64,000 nucleotides of DNA from Succiniclasticum ruminis DSM 9236 (GCF_900112895.1 NZ_FONL01000004.1:62001-126000), one strand, 5' to 3'. Counted from the stretch's first letter, positions 16,483 to 25,790 are shown. The notes: generated from the letters alone by a model not told the origin. Translations and numbers: made by a program.

Positions 16483-17295
16483 ATGATGACAGTAAAAAAT
16501 AAACATACCAGAATATTAATATTTCTGGTATGTATTATTTTGGGCTATATGATCACCATGCAGCTGAGATCACATAATCAATATCAGAATCTGGCGATAC
16601 AGCGCGCGGAAGATTTAACGGTCCGCCTGAAGGAAGTGCAGGATGACAGGGATAAGCTGGCAAAAGAGCTGGATGAGTACAGGGCAGGCCGGATATCCGG
16701 GGCTGCGCAGAAAGAGATGGACGACCTGAAAGCCCGGGCGGGCGAAACGGAAATGGAAGGGAAGGGGATTGTTTTTACTCTTGATGACAGCAAACAGGCT
16801 GCCAAAACCGGGGAAAACAAAAATCTTTATATTATCCACGATGAAGACCTGCTTCGTGTGGTAAACGAGTTGCGCGCCGCCGGAGCGGAAGCAATTTCCC
16901 TGAACGGACAGCGGTTGATCGGTTCCAGTGAGATTCGTTGTGTCGGTCCCACAGTCCTTGTCAATGAGAGACGGCTGGCAGCACCCTTTGTCATTTTGGC
17001 AATCGGTAATCCCCAGACGCTGGAAAGCTCCCTGAAATTGCGCGGAGGGGTTATTGAAAACTTTAAGTTCTGGGGCATCAGGGCGGATGTCGTGCAGTCA
17101 GACAAAGTAAGGGTTCCTGCGTTTAAAGGAAAACGTACTTTTGAGTTTGCAAAAGCAGTGTCCGAAGAAGAAAAGAAGGAAGCAGGCCAGACCGTGACGG
17201 TTGACAGAGGAACTTCTGAAAAAATATCTGGTGCAGATGCAGAAAAATCCGAAGGCCGGCAGGCCTCGCAGAAGAATGCCGGAGGTGCCCAATGA
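16483..17295 (+). CDS. DUF881 membrane protein (YlxW/YlxX-like)
   Basis: A 270-residue protein with one N-terminal membrane helix (ILIFLVCIILGYMITM), a coiled coil (about residues 35-80, rich in Arg, Glu, Lys and Asp) and a DUF881 domain containing GKGIVFTLDD, NELRAAGAEAISLNGQRL and EIRCVGPTVLVN. In Bacillus, related genes lie between divIB and sbp, the same place as here, but usually as a pair; only one is present. A role near the division site is suggested by context only. The C-terminal 40 residues are low-complexity and charged. The stop overlaps the next start. Confidence 0.85.
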   Translation: MMTVKNKHTRILIFLVCIILGYMITMQLRSHNQYQNLAIQRAEDLTVRLKEVQDDRDKLAKELDEYRAGRISGAAQKEMDDLKARAGETEMEGKGIVFTLDDSKQAAKTGENKNLYIIHDEDLLRVVNELRAAGAEAISLNGQRLIGSSEIRCVGPTVLVNERRLAAPFVILAIGNPQTLESSLKLRGGVIENFKFWGIRADVVQSDKVRVPAFKGKRTFEFAKAVSEEEKKEAGQTVTVDRGTSEKISGADAEKSEGRQASQKNAGGAQ

Positions 17296-17621
17296 TTTAT
17301 GCGATTATCGGCCTGATTTTTGGCATTGTGGGAGGCGTTCTGACCCCGGGCTTTATTCCTAAAATTTACGCTCCCTATTTTTCTGTAGCGCTGATGGCGG
17401 GACTTGATACCGCTTTCGGAGGACTTCGTGCGGCGATGGAAGGCGACTATGACAATCTGGTGTTTATTTCCGGTTTCGTCGTCAACATTCTCCTGTCTGT
17501 ATTTTTCTGTTACGCGGGAATCAAGATGGATATCGATTTCTATCTGATAGTAATTCTGGTCTTGGGCATGCGGATTTTTAACAATCTGGCTATTATCCGC
17601 CGGTTGTATCTGAAAAAATAA
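17292..17621 (+). CDS. sbp: Small basic protein Sbp (DUF1290)
   Basis: A 109-residue hydrophobic protein with about four helices, matching the DUF1290/Sbp family: MIYAIIGLIFGIVGGVL, then YFSVALMAGLDTAFGGLRA and a C-terminal NNLAIIRRLYLKK. Its function is unknown. It overlaps the DUF881 gene by 4 bases. In Bacillus the next genes are ftsA and ftsZ; here ftsA is missing and ftsZ follows after a promoter. Confidence 0.9.
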   Translation: MIYAIIGLIFGIVGGVLTPGFIPKIYAPYFSVALMAGLDTAFGGLRAAMEGDYDNLVFISGFVVNILLSVFFCYAGIKMDIDFYLIVILVLGMRIFNNLAIIRRLYLKK

Positions 17622-17735
17622 GAGTAATTATGAAATATGTTTGAACTCCGTAAGGTGCAGCAGGAAAAAGTACTTTTTATAAAGAATTTCTTTTCAGCTT
17701 TTACATAATTTGCTTTTTTATTTTTGAATTGGATG

Positions 17736-17744
17736 GTATAATAA
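17736..17744 (+). promoter_or_regulatory. Extended -10 promoter of ftsZ
   Basis: TGG directly precedes TATAAT (17739-17744), an extended -10 element 36 bases before the ftsZ start codon. The -35 region is T-rich without a clear hexamer. It would let ftsZ be transcribed apart from the wall genes. Confidence 0.6.
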
Positions 17745-17780
17745 CAACAGGTAGTATTATTAAGTAGGGGGATACCGAAT

Positions 17781-18938
17781 ATGTTTGAAGATATCATGAA
17801 TAATCCGGCTGATTCCGGCATCACTCCGGAAACGCTGGCGAAGATCAAAGTCGTTGGTGTAGGCGGTGGCGGTAATAATGCGGTAAACCGCATGATCACC
17901 TCCGGGCTGCAGGGCGTGGAGTTTATCGCGATTAACTGCGATGCCCAGGCACTGCTGCTCTCCAAAGCGCAGAACCGTATCCAGATCGGGGAAAAGCTGA
18001 CCAAAGGTCTGGGCGCCGGAGCCAATCCGGAAATCGGGCAAAAGGCTGCGGAAGAATCCAGAGAGCTCCTGGTTGAACAGTTACGGGGCGCGGACATGGT
18101 TTTCGTAACTGCAGGTATGGGCGGCGGCACGGGAACCGGTGCGGCTCCCATCGTGGCGGAATGCGCCCGGGAAGCAGGCGCGCTTACTGTCGGCGTAGTG
18201 ACCAAGCCATTTTCCTTTGAAGGCAAACGCCGGATGAATCAGGCGGAAGCCGGCATCGTGAATTTAAAAGACCGTGTAGATACGCTGATTACTATTCCCA
18301 ATGATCGCCTGCTGCAGGTCATCGACCGCAGGACCAGTATGCTGGATGCGTTCCGCATTGCTGATGATGTATTGCGTCAGGGCGTTCAGGGCATTTCCGA
18401 TTTGATTTCCGTTCCCGGTCTGATCAACGCTGACTTCGCGGACGTAAAAACCATTATGTCCAATGCAGGTTCTGCGTTAATGGGTATCGGTACCGCCAAA
18501 GGTGAAAACGGCGCAGTGGCAGCCGCGGAAGCGGCTATCAAGAGCCCGTTGCTGGAAGCATCCATCGAAGGGGCCCGGGGCGTGCTGTTCAATATCACCG
18601 GCGGCAAAGATCTGTCCCTGTTTGACGTTACGGAAGCATCGAACATCATTACGGAAGCCGTGGATCCGGACGCCAATATTATCTTTGGCGCGGTCATCGA
18701 CGAAAAACTGGATGACGAGATTCGCGTAACCGTGATCGCAACCGGCTTTAACGGGAAGAACCCGGCTTTGACGGGTCAGGCGACTATCCAGAAGGCCGGC
18801 ATAAAAGTTACGCCGCGTCCGGCGGTTCCCAAACCGGCCCCCAAACCGGTACAGGCACCTCCCGCGCCGGGACCGAAACCTATCATTAATCCTAATCCGT
18901 TCCCTTCAACTCCGGAGGTCCCGCCCTGGATCCGCTGA
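17781..18938 (+). CDS. ftsZ: Cell division GTPase FtsZ
   Basis: The 385-residue tubulin homologue forms the Z ring. The GTP-binding [13 protein letters not shown] signature, the [16 protein letters not shown] start of the Rossmann domain and the T7 loop [11 protein letters not shown] are intact. After residue 340 comes a proline-rich linker ([20 protein letters not shown]) and the protein ends in PEVPPWIR. The usual C-terminal peptide that binds FtsA, SepF and other partners has a PxFLR-type core followed by a basic tail; here Trp-Ile replace Phe-Leu and nothing follows the Arg. ftsA is absent upstream. Confidence 0.98.
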   Translation: MFEDIMNNPADSGITPETLAKIKVVGVGGGGNNAVNRMITSGLQGVEFIAINCDAQALLLSKAQNRIQIGEKLTKGLGAGANPEIGQKAAEESRELLVEQLRGADMVFVTAGMGGGTGTGAAPIVAECAREAGALTVGVVTKPFSFEGKRRMNQAEAGIVNLKDRVDTLITIPNDRLLQVIDRRTSMLDAFRIADDVLRQGVQGISDLISVPGLINADFADVKTIMSNAGSALMGIGTAKGENGAVAAAEAAIKSPLLEASIEGARGVLFNITGGKDLSLFDVTEASNIITEAVDPDANIIFGAVIDEKLDDEIRVTVIATGFNGKNPALTGQATIQKAGIKVTPRPAVPKPAPKPVQAPPAPGPKPIINPNPFPSTPEVPPWIR

Positions 18939-18955
18939 GTATTTCGTAAAACCAT

Positions 18956-18980
18956 GCGGCAGTGTAATACTGCCGCTTTG
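18956..18980 (+). terminator. Terminator after ftsZ
   Basis: GCGGCAGT and ACTGCCGC form a perfect 8-bp stem with a GTAAT loop, followed by TTTGTTAT. It closes the dcw cluster. Confidence 0.75.
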
Positions 18981-19040
18981 TTATATTCTGTTACTGACTC
19001 CAATCTGCTTTTACTCCGTCGATGAAAGGATAGTGTACTT

Positions 19041-19511
19041 ATGAGATGTCCGTTTTGTTCTTTTGAAGACAGCCGGGTAATCGATTCCCGCTCCGTTGAA
19101 AGCGGCGCGTCTATTCGCCGCCGCCGGGAGTGTCCCAAGTGCGGCCGGCGTTTTACCACGTATGAGAAATATGAAGAAACACCGCTGGTGGTCAATAAGA
19201 AAGACGGACGTCGGGAACTGTTTGATGGTGGAAAGTTGTTCGGCGGATTGCTGAAAGCGTTTGAGAAACGGCCCGTTTCAACGGAAACTGTGCAGGACAT
19301 TGCGCATGAGATTGAACGGGAACTGCGCCTTAAAGGTGAGTCGGAAGTCACCAGCCGGGAAATCGGGGAACTGGTTATGGAACATCTGGAAAAGACGGAC
19401 CAGATTGCGTATGTCCGCTTTGCGTCGGTATACAGACAGTTTGCGGACGTGCAGAACTTCATGCAGGAACTGCAGCGGATCATGGAAAACAATAAGAAGG
19501 ATAACAAATAG
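19041..19511 (+). CDS. nrdR: Ribonucleotide reductase regulator NrdR
   Basis: A 156-residue repressor with an N-terminal zinc ribbon (CPFC and CPKC) and an ATP-cone domain (TPLVVNKKDGRRELFDGGKL). NrdR senses ATP/dATP and represses ribonucleotide reductase genes by binding NrdR boxes. Its own targets are not in this window. It lies alone between terminators and the HU promoter. Confidence 0.97.
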   Translation: MRCPFCSFEDSRVIDSRSVESGASIRRRRECPKCGRRFTTYEKYEETPLVVNKKDGRRELFDGGKLFGGLLKAFEKRPVSTETVQDIAHEIERELRLKGESEVTSREIGELVMEHLEKTDQIAYVRFASVYRQFADVQNFMQELQRIMENNKKDNK

Positions 19512-19541
19512 AAGATTTTTTGCAGAAAACCCTTTTACCCC

Positions 19542-19570
19542 TTGCAAACACTGATTAATACTGATATTAT
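19542..19570 (+). promoter_or_regulatory. Promoter of the HU gene
   Basis: TTGCAA (19542-19547) and TATTAT (19565-19570) are spaced by 17 bases, 57 bases upstream of the HU start codon. Confidence 0.7.
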
Positions 19571-19627
19571 ATTTTTGAACCCAGTAGTCATGCACTCTCA
19601 CAATATTTTTGAAAAGGAGCGTACATC

Positions 19628-19936
19628 ATGAACAAAAAAGAACTCGTAGCTGCAACCGCTGAAGCAAGCGGCATGCCCAAAAAATGTGTTGAAATGGTTC
19701 TGAAAGCCCTCACCGCAAACGTGATTGCTGAAGTTGCTAAAAAAGGTAAAGTTCAGCTGATCGGTTTCGGCACCTTCGAAGCCCGTGCACGCGCTGCCCG
19801 TACCGGCAAGAACCCGCAGACCGGCAAACCCATTAAAATCGCTGCGGCAACGGTTCCTGCGTTCAAGGCTGGCAAAGCATTCAAAGATGCGGTTAATAAA
19901 CCGGCAAAAAAGAAAGCTGCCAAAAAAGCGAAATAA
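19628..19936 (+). CDS. hup: HU-family nucleoid protein with basic C-terminal tail
   Basis: The first 90 residues are a standard HU protein: MNKKELVAATAEASGMPKK, GFGTFEARARAARTGKNPQTG, and the DNA-contacting arm ending in PAFKAGKAFKDAVN. HU bends and compacts DNA as a dimer. The product is 102 residues because of a KPAKKKAAKKAK tail that resembles histone H1-like or mycobacterial HU tails, though much shorter. AAAAGGAGC lies before the start. It is monocistronic between its own promoter and a strong terminator. Confidence 0.95.
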   Translation: MNKKELVAATAEASGMPKKCVEMVLKALTANVIAEVAKKGKVQLIGFGTFEARARAARTGKNPQTGKPIKIAAATVPAFKAGKAFKDAVNKPAKKKAAKKAK

Positions 19937-19953
19937 TAATGTAATGTAATGAA

Positions 19954-19985
19954 ACACCCGCCTGTTTTTCAGGCGGGTGTTTTTG
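19954..19985 (+). terminator. Strong terminator after HU gene
   Basis: ACACCCGCCTG and CAGGCGGGTGT form a perfect 11-bp stem with a TTTTT loop, followed by TTTTTG. Confidence 0.92.
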
Positions 19986-20056
19986 TATGTGTGGGCAGTA
20001 GGGCTGTACGTATCAGCCCGCTGCCGTTTTTTTACTGCAAATCATCCCCTGTAAAA

Positions 20057-20084
20057 CAAAAAACCTGCCTACGCAGTAAGCAGG
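20057..20084 (-). terminator. Terminator of rpsT
   Basis: On the minus strand CCTGCTTA and TAGGCAGG form an 8-bp stem with a CTGCG loop, followed by TTTTTTG (20063-20057). It lies 19 bases after the rpsT stop. Confidence 0.82.
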
Positions 20085-20102
20085 ATGTTTTGTCAGGAAC
20101 AA

Positions 20103-20366
20103 TTACTGTACCTTGTTAACTTTTTTAGCCAGTTTAGATTTTTTGCGGGCAGCGGCATTCTTGGAAATAACACCGTCCTGAGCCGCTTTATCCAGCAAGC
20201 TGGAAGCGTTCTTTAACGTAACTTCGGCTTCCGCTTTGTTTCCTTCGGCAACTTTAGCTTCTACTTTTTTGGCAACCGTGCGTACGGCGCTTTTCTTGGC
20301 TGCGTTGGTGGCGCGGCGTTCAGCGTCGGTCTTTACGCTGCGGATAGAAGATTTAATGTTAGGCAA
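20103..20366 (-). CDS. rpsT: 30S ribosomal protein S20, UUG start
   Basis: The 87-residue product is ribosomal protein S20, a primary 16S rRNA-binding protein of the small subunit: PNIKSSIRSVKTDAERRATN at the N terminus and a Lys/Ala-rich helical body. A GTG at 20375 lies inside the AGGAGGTGA ribosome-binding site, so it cannot be the start; the TTG at 20366 sits 6 bases after that site and yields the canonical MPNIKS N terminus. Escherichia coli rpsT also starts with UUG, linked to translational feedback by S20. It is divergent from lepA. Confidence 0.95.
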   Translation of the reverse strand: MPNIKSSIRSVKTDAERRATNAAKKSAVRTVAKKVEAKVAEGNKAEAEVTLKNASSLLDKAAQDGVISKNAAARKKSKLAKKVNKVQ

Positions 20367-20509
20367 CAGATTCACCTCCTACTATAACTTTTACCAGAGT
20401 ATTTTACCACGTGAGTTTAGTTTATGCAAGATGATTTTGCAATTCCTGAAATATTTCTTTTATAAATTTTGAATATCGTATATAATTATTAAGTAACAAT
20501 GAAATACCG

Positions 20510-20574
20510 GCAGGCATGATAAGCCGTAAGTATCCGCTGATTGATGCAGTTACTTACGGCCAACGGCAGCCTGC
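20510..20574 (+). repeat. Nested inverted repeat in the lepA leader
   Basis: An outer 6-base pair of arms (GCAGGC 20510-20515, GCCTGC 20569-20574) encloses a perfect 10-base inverted repeat (GCCGTAAGTA 20523-20532, TACTTACGGC 20551-20560) with an 18-base loop. A TATAAT box at 20481-20486 lies just upstream, so the hairpin would fall in the 5' leader of lepA mRNA. No T run follows, so it is not an ordinary terminator. Confidence 0.6.
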
Positions 20575-20626
20575 TTAGAAAAGAACACTGCTTACAGAAA
20601 GGAACGGCATAAGCCGCTAGAATAAA

Positions 20627-22432
20627 ATGCAGAAAGACCACATCCGTAATTTTTCTATTATTGCCCATATTGATCACGGCAAGTCGACTCTGGCCGACCG
20701 CTTAATTGAAATGACCGGAACCTTATCCAAACGCGAGATGGAGGAGCAGATCCTGGATTCCATGGACCTGGAAAAGGAACGGGGCATTACGATCAAGGAT
20801 CAGGCGGTGCAAAGCATTTACCGTGCAAAAAACGGCGAAGACTACATGCTGAACTTTATTGACACGCCGGGCCATGTGGATTTTAACTATGAAGTGTCCC
20901 GTGCCTTGGCTGCCTGCGAAGGGGCCCTGCTGGTCATTGACGCCAGCCAGGGCATCGAAGCCCAGACCCTGGCCAATACCTATCTGGCGCTGGATAACAA
21001 TCTGGAGATTATTCCGGTCATCAACAAAATCGATCTGCCCAGCGCCGACCCGGATAAGGTACGTAAGGAAATTGAAGATGTCATCGGCATCGACGCCAGC
21101 GAGGCGGTGCTTTGCAGTGCCAAGACCGGGGAAGGGGTAGAAGATATCCTGGAGGCCATCGTGGAACGGATTCCCGCTCCGGTGTGTGACGATAACAAAC
21201 CGTTAAAGGCGTTGGTGTTTGATTCCAAATTTGATTCCTACAAAGGTGTGCTATTATATTTGCGTGTCTATGACGGAACGATCCGCAAGGGCATGAAGAT
21301 TGAGATGATGGCAACAGGCGCCACTTATGAAGTAACGGAGGTAGGCGTGTTCAAGCCTGCTCCCGTTAATGTGGATGTACTGACAGCCGGTGAAGTAGGT
21401 TTTCTGGCGGCCGCCATCAAAACGGTCGGCGAGGCCCGGGTGGGGGATACGGTGACGGATGCCGTCCATCCGGCGGACGAGCCGTTGCCGGGCTATCGGA
21501 AAGCTACGCCTATGGTGTTCTGCGGTCTGTATCCGGTAGAAAATACGGATTATGACAATCTGCGGGACGCATTGGAAAAACTTCATCTGAATGACGCGGC
21601 CCTGCTGTTTGAGCCGGAAACATCTACCGCGTTGGGTTTTGGTTTCCGCTGCGGTTTCCTTGGGCTCCTGCATATGGACGTCATCAAAGAAAGACTGGAA
21701 CGAGAGTATAAATTAGACCTGATCACTACCGCGCCTAACGTAGTGTATCAGATTGACAAGACCAACGGCGATATTGAACTGGTGGATAATCCTTCTGCCT
21801 TCCCGGATCCTACGGTTATCGCGACGGTATCGGAACCTTATGTGACGGCGACGATTATCGTGCCCAAGGACTATGTGGGGGCGGTCATGGAACTGTCGCA
21901 GGAAAAGCGCGGGGAATACCAGAACATGACCTATCTGGATGAGGACAGGGTCATGATCCATTATTCGCTGCCCTTGTCGGAGATCATTTACGATTATTTT
22001 GACCGTTTGAAGAGTTGCAGCCGGGGCTATGCTTCCCTGGATTACGAACTGTCCGGCTACAAGCCCAGCGACCTGGTGAAAGTGGATATTCTGCTGAACG
22101 GGGATCCGGTGGATGCCCTGTCGGCCATCGTACACCGGGAGAATGCCCAGGTACAGGGACGCCGGCTGGTGGAACGGCTGCGGAGCCTGATTCCCCGCCA
22201 GCAGTTCTCCATCCCGGTACAGGCGGCCATCGGCAACAAGGTCATCGCCCGGGAAGATGTGGCGGCGCTCCGCAAAGACGTGCTGGCCAAATGTTACGGC
22301 GGCGACATCACCCGGAAACGGAAACTGCTGGAAAAACAGAAAGCCGGCAAAAAGCGTATGAAGCAGGTGGGCACGGTGGAACTGCCCCAGGAAGCCTTCA
22401 TGGCAATTTTAAGTATGGATAAGAAGAAGTAA
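20627..22432 (+). CDS. lepA: Elongation factor 4 (LepA)
   Basis: A 601-residue translational GTPase. The G1 loop [15 protein letters not shown]2 [11 protein letters not shown]3 DTPGH and G4 NKID motifs are present, with the LepA-specific C-terminal domain ([20 protein letters not shown]). LepA acts on the ribosome in initiation or back-translocation under stress. The nearest purine-rich ribosome-binding stretch (AGAAAGGAAC) ends 21 bases before the ATG, unusually far. hemW follows after 4 bases, the order seen in many Firmicutes. Confidence 0.97.
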   Translation: MQKDHIRNFSIIAHIDHGKSTLADRLIEMTGTLSKREMEEQILDSMDLEKERGITIKDQAVQSIYRAKNGEDYMLNFIDTPGHVDFNYEVSRALAACEGALLVIDASQGIEAQTLANTYLALDNNLEIIPVINKIDLPSADPDKVRKEIEDVIGIDASEAVLCSAKTGEGVEDILEAIVERIPAPVCDDNKPLKALVFDSKFDSYKGVLLYLRVYDGTIRKGMKIEMMATGATYEVTEVGVFKPAPVNVDVLTAGEVGFLAAAIKTVGEARVGDTVTDAVHPADEPLPGYRKATPMVFCGLYPVENTDYDNLRDALEKLHLNDAALLFEPETSTALGFGFRCGFLGLLHMDVIKERLEREYKLDLITTAPNVVYQIDKTNGDIELVDNPSAFPDPTVIATVSEPYVTATIIVPKDYVGAVMELSQEKRGEYQNMTYLDEDRVMIHYSLPLSEIIYDYFDRLKSCSRGYASLDYELSGYKPSDLVKVDILLNGDPVDALSAIVHRENAQVQGRRLVERLRSLIPRQQFSIPVQAAIGNKVIAREDVAALRKDVLAKCYGGDITRKRKLLEKQKAGKKRMKQVGTVELPQEAFMAILSMDKKK

Positions 22433-22436
22433 AACA

Positions 22437-23612
22437 ATGGAACGTTGGGAACAGTTTCAAGGGGTATATGTACATACCCCTTTTTGTTTGCAAAAATGTT
22501 TATACTGTGATTTTCCGTCTTATGCCGGGTTTCCGGAAGAAGTGAGGCAACGATATGTGGATGCGCTCTGCAGGGAAATCGAGGTTCGCTCCTTACAGCG
22601 TGAGCTGCCGGTTGCGGAAAATGCGACGATGTATTTCGGCGGGGGTACACCCACGGTTCTTACTGTAGAGCAGATTGGAAAAATCGTTTCAACCCTTAAG
22701 CATTGCGGTTGGTGGAACGATCCTGCGGAAGCGACCGTTGAAGCGAATCCCGGAACAGTAAATGCTGGAAAGCTGAAGGCACTGCGCGAGATTGGCTTTG
22801 ACCGGACCAGTTTAGGCGTACAGTCTTTGCAAAATAAGGAACTGCTGGCACTGGGACGCGTCCATACGGCAGAGCAGGCGCTGTATGCAATAGAAGAGGC
22901 GAAGCAGGCCGGCTTCCGGCGTATTAATGCGGATCTGATGTCCGGTATTCCCTGTCAGACGGTGGAGTCCTTCCGCGACACAATGGATAAGATCTTGCAG
23001 ATGAACCTGTCGCACATTTCCGCTTACAGCCTGATTTTAGAAGAAGGAACGCCGCTGGAACGAATGGTCAGGGGAGGCAAGGTGCAGCTGCCGGATGAAG
23101 AAGTTTCTTATAATATGTATGCAATGACAACGGACGTTTTGGCGAAAGCCGGTCTGCAGCGTTATGAGATTTCCAATTATGCTGTGCCGGGAGAAGAATC
23201 GCTTCATAATATAGTGTACTGGCATTATGAACCGTACGCGGCTTTCGGCGTGGGCGCCTGTTCGTTTACCGGGACAGAACGGCGGACGAATACGGCTGAT
23301 GTGCTGCGATATATTCAAGGGTCAGCCAAGCTTTCGCTTTCTGCTCTCAAAACTGACAGCGGTCAGTGGCAAACCGAACACCTTGACCGTAAAACACAGA
23401 TAAGTGAAGCAATGATTATGGGCCTGCGTATGACTGACGGTGTGAACCTGCAGAAAATACAGCAACGATTTGGTATTGACATATTGGAAAGCTATGGTAA
23501 GGAAATTCAGACCCTGCTGGACAGGAAGATGGCAGAATGCGAGGGCAGAACGCTGCGTCTGACCTCATACGGGATGCGATACGGCAACCGGGCCTTTGAA
23601 GCATTTATTTGA
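22437..23612 (+). CDS. hemW: Radical SAM heme chaperone HemW
   Basis: The 391-residue product belongs to the HemW/HemN-like radical SAM family. The cluster motif CLQKCLYCDF (CxxxCxxC) lies near residue 17 in VHTPFC, and YFGGGTPTVL, GVQSLQNKELLALGR and the C-terminal HemN domain follow. HemW is now regarded as a heme-delivery protein; older annotations call it coproporphyrinogen III oxidase. It is probably co-transcribed with lepA and ends at the 23691 terminator. Confidence 0.94.
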   Translation: MERWEQFQGVYVHTPFCLQKCLYCDFPSYAGFPEEVRQRYVDALCREIEVRSLQRELPVAENATMYFGGGTPTVLTVEQIGKIVSTLKHCGWWNDPAEATVEANPGTVNAGKLKALREIGFDRTSLGVQSLQNKELLALGRVHTAEQALYAIEEAKQAGFRRINADLMSGIPCQTVESFRDTMDKILQMNLSHISAYSLILEEGTPLERMVRGGKVQLPDEEVSYNMYAMTTDVLAKAGLQRYEISNYAVPGEESLHNIVYWHYEPYAAFGVGACSFTGTERRTNTADVLRYIQGSAKLSLSALKTDSGQWQTEHLDRKTQISEAMIMGLRMTDGVNLQKIQQRFGIDILESYGKEIQTLLDRKMAECEGRTLRLTSYGMRYGNRAFEAFI

Positions 23613-23690
23613 GGTGAATGCAGGAACCCGGTTTTTCGCGCGTCTGTGAAAACTGATTAAAATGTGTTACACCGCGACATCTCGCAACAG

Positions 23691-23723
23691 ACACCTGTAC
23701 CTGAAAGGGTGCAGGTGTTTTTA
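23691..23723 (+). terminator. Terminator after hemW
   Basis: ACACCTGTACC (23691-23701) pairs with GGTGCAGGTGT (23708-23718), one wobble included, around a 6-base loop, then TTTTTA. The inner CCTGAAAGGG is also found in the 4281 terminator. The remaining gap to hrcA holds only the promoter and operator. Confidence 0.85.
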
Positions 23724-23806
23724 CTTTACATCGGGACATTCCGTTCCAAAACTATGAAGTTTGTGTGAATTGCATGGTAAAAAATAAAAATTTAACTTTT
23801 TGACTA

Positions 23807-23835
23807 TTGACATTCTTCCGGTCCGGTGCTATTCT
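23807..23835 (+). promoter_or_regulatory. Promoter of the hrcA operon
   Basis: A perfect TTGACA (23807-23812) lies 17 bases from TATTCT (23830-23835), which is preceded by TGC, an extended -10. Transcription would start about 10 bases before the CIRCE operator. Confidence 0.85.
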
Positions 23836-23851
23836 TACATTGTGAAAGATG

Positions 23852-23878
23852 TTAGCACTCTGCACACATGAGTGCTAA
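23852..23878 (+). promoter_or_regulatory. CIRCE operator for HrcA
   Basis: TTAGCACTC, nine bases, GAGTGCTAA: a perfect match to the CIRCE inverted repeat bound by HrcA. It lies just downstream of the promoter, so HrcA would repress its own operon at normal temperature and release it on heat shock. Confidence 0.98.
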
Positions 23879-23942
23879 CAAAAACAAGAAACACGAAGGA
23901 GGCCGGCAACAAAAGCCTCCTGAACAAAGATGAGGTGGGATT

Positions 23943-24983
23943 ATGTTAAACGACCGTAAACGGAAAATCCTGCAGATCATCATCGAAGACTACATTGAAA
24001 CTGCGGAACCGGTGGGTTCGCGAACCATTGCCCGCAAACATAATCTGGGATTGAGTCCGGCCACCATCCGTAACGAGATGAGCGATCTGGAACTGTTAGG
24101 CTACCTTGAACAGCCCCATACCTCGGCAGGGCGTGTTCCTTCGGCGCAGGCATACCGCCTGTATGTGGATTCCATGGTGGATTCCATGAAGGAAGAACCC
24201 GGCGTGCTGACGGAAAACGACATGGCGCTGATCAACAGCTGGTATAAAGAACGCATCCGAAACATGGATGACATTTTCAAATCCACTGCCAAGATCCTGT
24301 CCCGCATGACCCAGAATGTTTCACTGGTGCTGGCCAACAAAAAATCCACGGCCCGGTTCAAATACTTGAAGTTTTTACCCCTGAGCGACACCCAGGCGAT
24401 TATGTGCATCGTCACGGATGACGGGGCCATGGACAATGGGCTCATTGATATCCCGGCAGGGATGAGCAGCGCCGAACTGGATTACCTTTCCGGCAAGATG
24501 AGCAACCTGCTGGAAGGCAGAAGACTCACAGAGATTACGGGCGACCTGCTTCAGGAGGTGTACTCCGCTGTATCCGAAGACGAAGTGATGCTGGCTTCCC
24601 TGAAGAAGGCCATCAGCAATATCGCCGCGAAAAACAGTGAGCAGAAAGTGTTCCTGGGCGGCGCCAAGCAGCTGCTGAACCAGCCGGAGTTCCAGGATGT
24701 GAGCAGGGTGAAAAACCTGCTGGGGATCCTGGAAGAAGAAAAAGTGGTGAAGGATATCCTGAACGCCGGGGACGGCTCCGGCCTGAAGGTGACCATCGGC
24801 AGCGAGAACAAGTTCACCGGTATCAAGGACTGCAGCATGGTCCAGGCTACCTACCGGCTGAACGGACAGATCGTAGGGACTATGGCGGTGCTGGGGCCTA
24901 CCCGGATGGAATACCGCAAGGTCATCGCGGTGATGAATTATCTGCACAAGTATCTGGAAACCATATTGAAAGACCCGAAGTGA
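23943..24983 (+). CDS. hrcA: Heat-inducible transcription repressor HrcA
   Basis: A 346-residue repressor with an N-terminal winged helix (LNDRKRKILQIIIEDYIETAEPVGSRTI, SPATIRNEMSDLELLGYL, QPHTSAGRVPS) and C-terminal GAF-like dimerisation domain. It binds the CIRCE element at 23852 and is stabilised by GroEL in studied species. GAGGTGGG precedes the ATG. It is the first gene of the hrcA-grpE-dnaK-dnaJ operon. Confidence 0.98.
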   Translation: MLNDRKRKILQIIIEDYIETAEPVGSRTIARKHNLGLSPATIRNEMSDLELLGYLEQPHTSAGRVPSAQAYRLYVDSMVDSMKEEPGVLTENDMALINSWYKERIRNMDDIFKSTAKILSRMTQNVSLVLANKKSTARFKYLKFLPLSDTQAIMCIVTDDGAMDNGLIDIPAGMSSAELDYLSGKMSNLLEGRRLTEITGDLLQEVYSAVSEDEVMLASLKKAISNIAAKNSEQKVFLGGAKQLLNQPEFQDVSRVKNLLGILEEEKVVKDILNAGDGSGLKVTIGSENKFTGIKDCSMVQATYRLNGQIVGTMAVLGPTRMEYRKVIAVMNYLHKYLETILKDPK

Positions 24984-25025
24984 TTGATAGATTGACAGAC
25001 AAGAAACCCAAAAGGAGGAACAGCG

Positions 25026-25709
25026 TTGTTTACGAGGAAGAGTGAAGAAGAGATCCGGGAAGCGACTGATCCGAACCGGAACGCAACTGTGCAGAACGGA
25101 GAGGAAGCCGCAGCCGGAAATGCGCCGGAAGAGGCGGAAGCCCCGGGAACCGGAAACGGGGAAGGGACGGCCGGAAATGCTGCAGAGGAAGCAAAGCCGG
25201 AGGAAACAGCAGAAGAAACGCTGGAAGATGTTCAGGCGAAACTGACAGCCACGGCGGCTTTGCTAAAAACAAAAGAGGAAGAAACGACGGAAATCAAAAA
25301 CCGGTTGCTGCGCCTCCAGGCGGATTTCGATAATTTCCGCCGCCGCAACACAGCGGAGCGGGAAGAGCTGGCTACGTATGTGACCATCAGCGTGGTCAAC
25401 AAGTTTTTACAGATTCTGGATAACTTCGAACGGGCGGAAGCCGCGGCGGAAAACGCGACGGACGTGCAGAGCGTGGTGGACGGCATGGCCGGCATCCAGA
25501 AGCAGTTTGTAAAAACACTGGAAGACTTGGGCGTGAAGGAAATCCCCGCCCAGGGTGAAAAGTTTAACCCCAATTTTCACGAAGCGGTGATGCGGGGGCA
25601 GAACCCGGAGATGGAAGACGAGACCATTGACATGGTTTTTGAAAAAGGCTACCAGCTCCACGACAAAGTGGTGCGCCATAGCAAGGTGCGCGTCATCAGC
25701 AACGAGTAA
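25026..25709 (+). CDS. grpE: Nucleotide exchange factor GrpE, UUG start
   Basis: The C-terminal 150 residues are GrpE: a long helix with KNRLLRLQADFDNFRRRN, then VNKFLQILDNFERA and a beta domain ending in GYQLHDKVVRHSKVRV. GrpE releases ADP from DnaK. The first 70 residues are Glu/Ala/Gly-rich and disordered. The start is TTG at 25026, 8 bases behind AAGGAGG; no ATG or GTG is available nearby before the conserved part. Confidence 0.95.
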   Translation: MFTRKSEEEIREATDPNRNATVQNGEEAAAGNAPEEAEAPGTGNGEGTAGNAAEEAKPEETAEETLEDVQAKLTATAALLKTKEEETTEIKNRLLRLQADFDNFRRRNTAEREELATYVTISVVNKFLQILDNFERAEAAAENATDVQSVVDGMAGIQKQFVKTLEDLGVKEIPAQGEKFNPNFHEAVMRGQNPEMEDETIDMVFEKGYQLHDKVVRHSKVRVISNE

Positions 25710-25790
25710 CGGTTAACGGATTTAAGCAAAAGCGGGTGCCGGTGTTGCAATAAGAAGAGCAGGCGCGGCAACATAAAAATGTTTAAGTTA

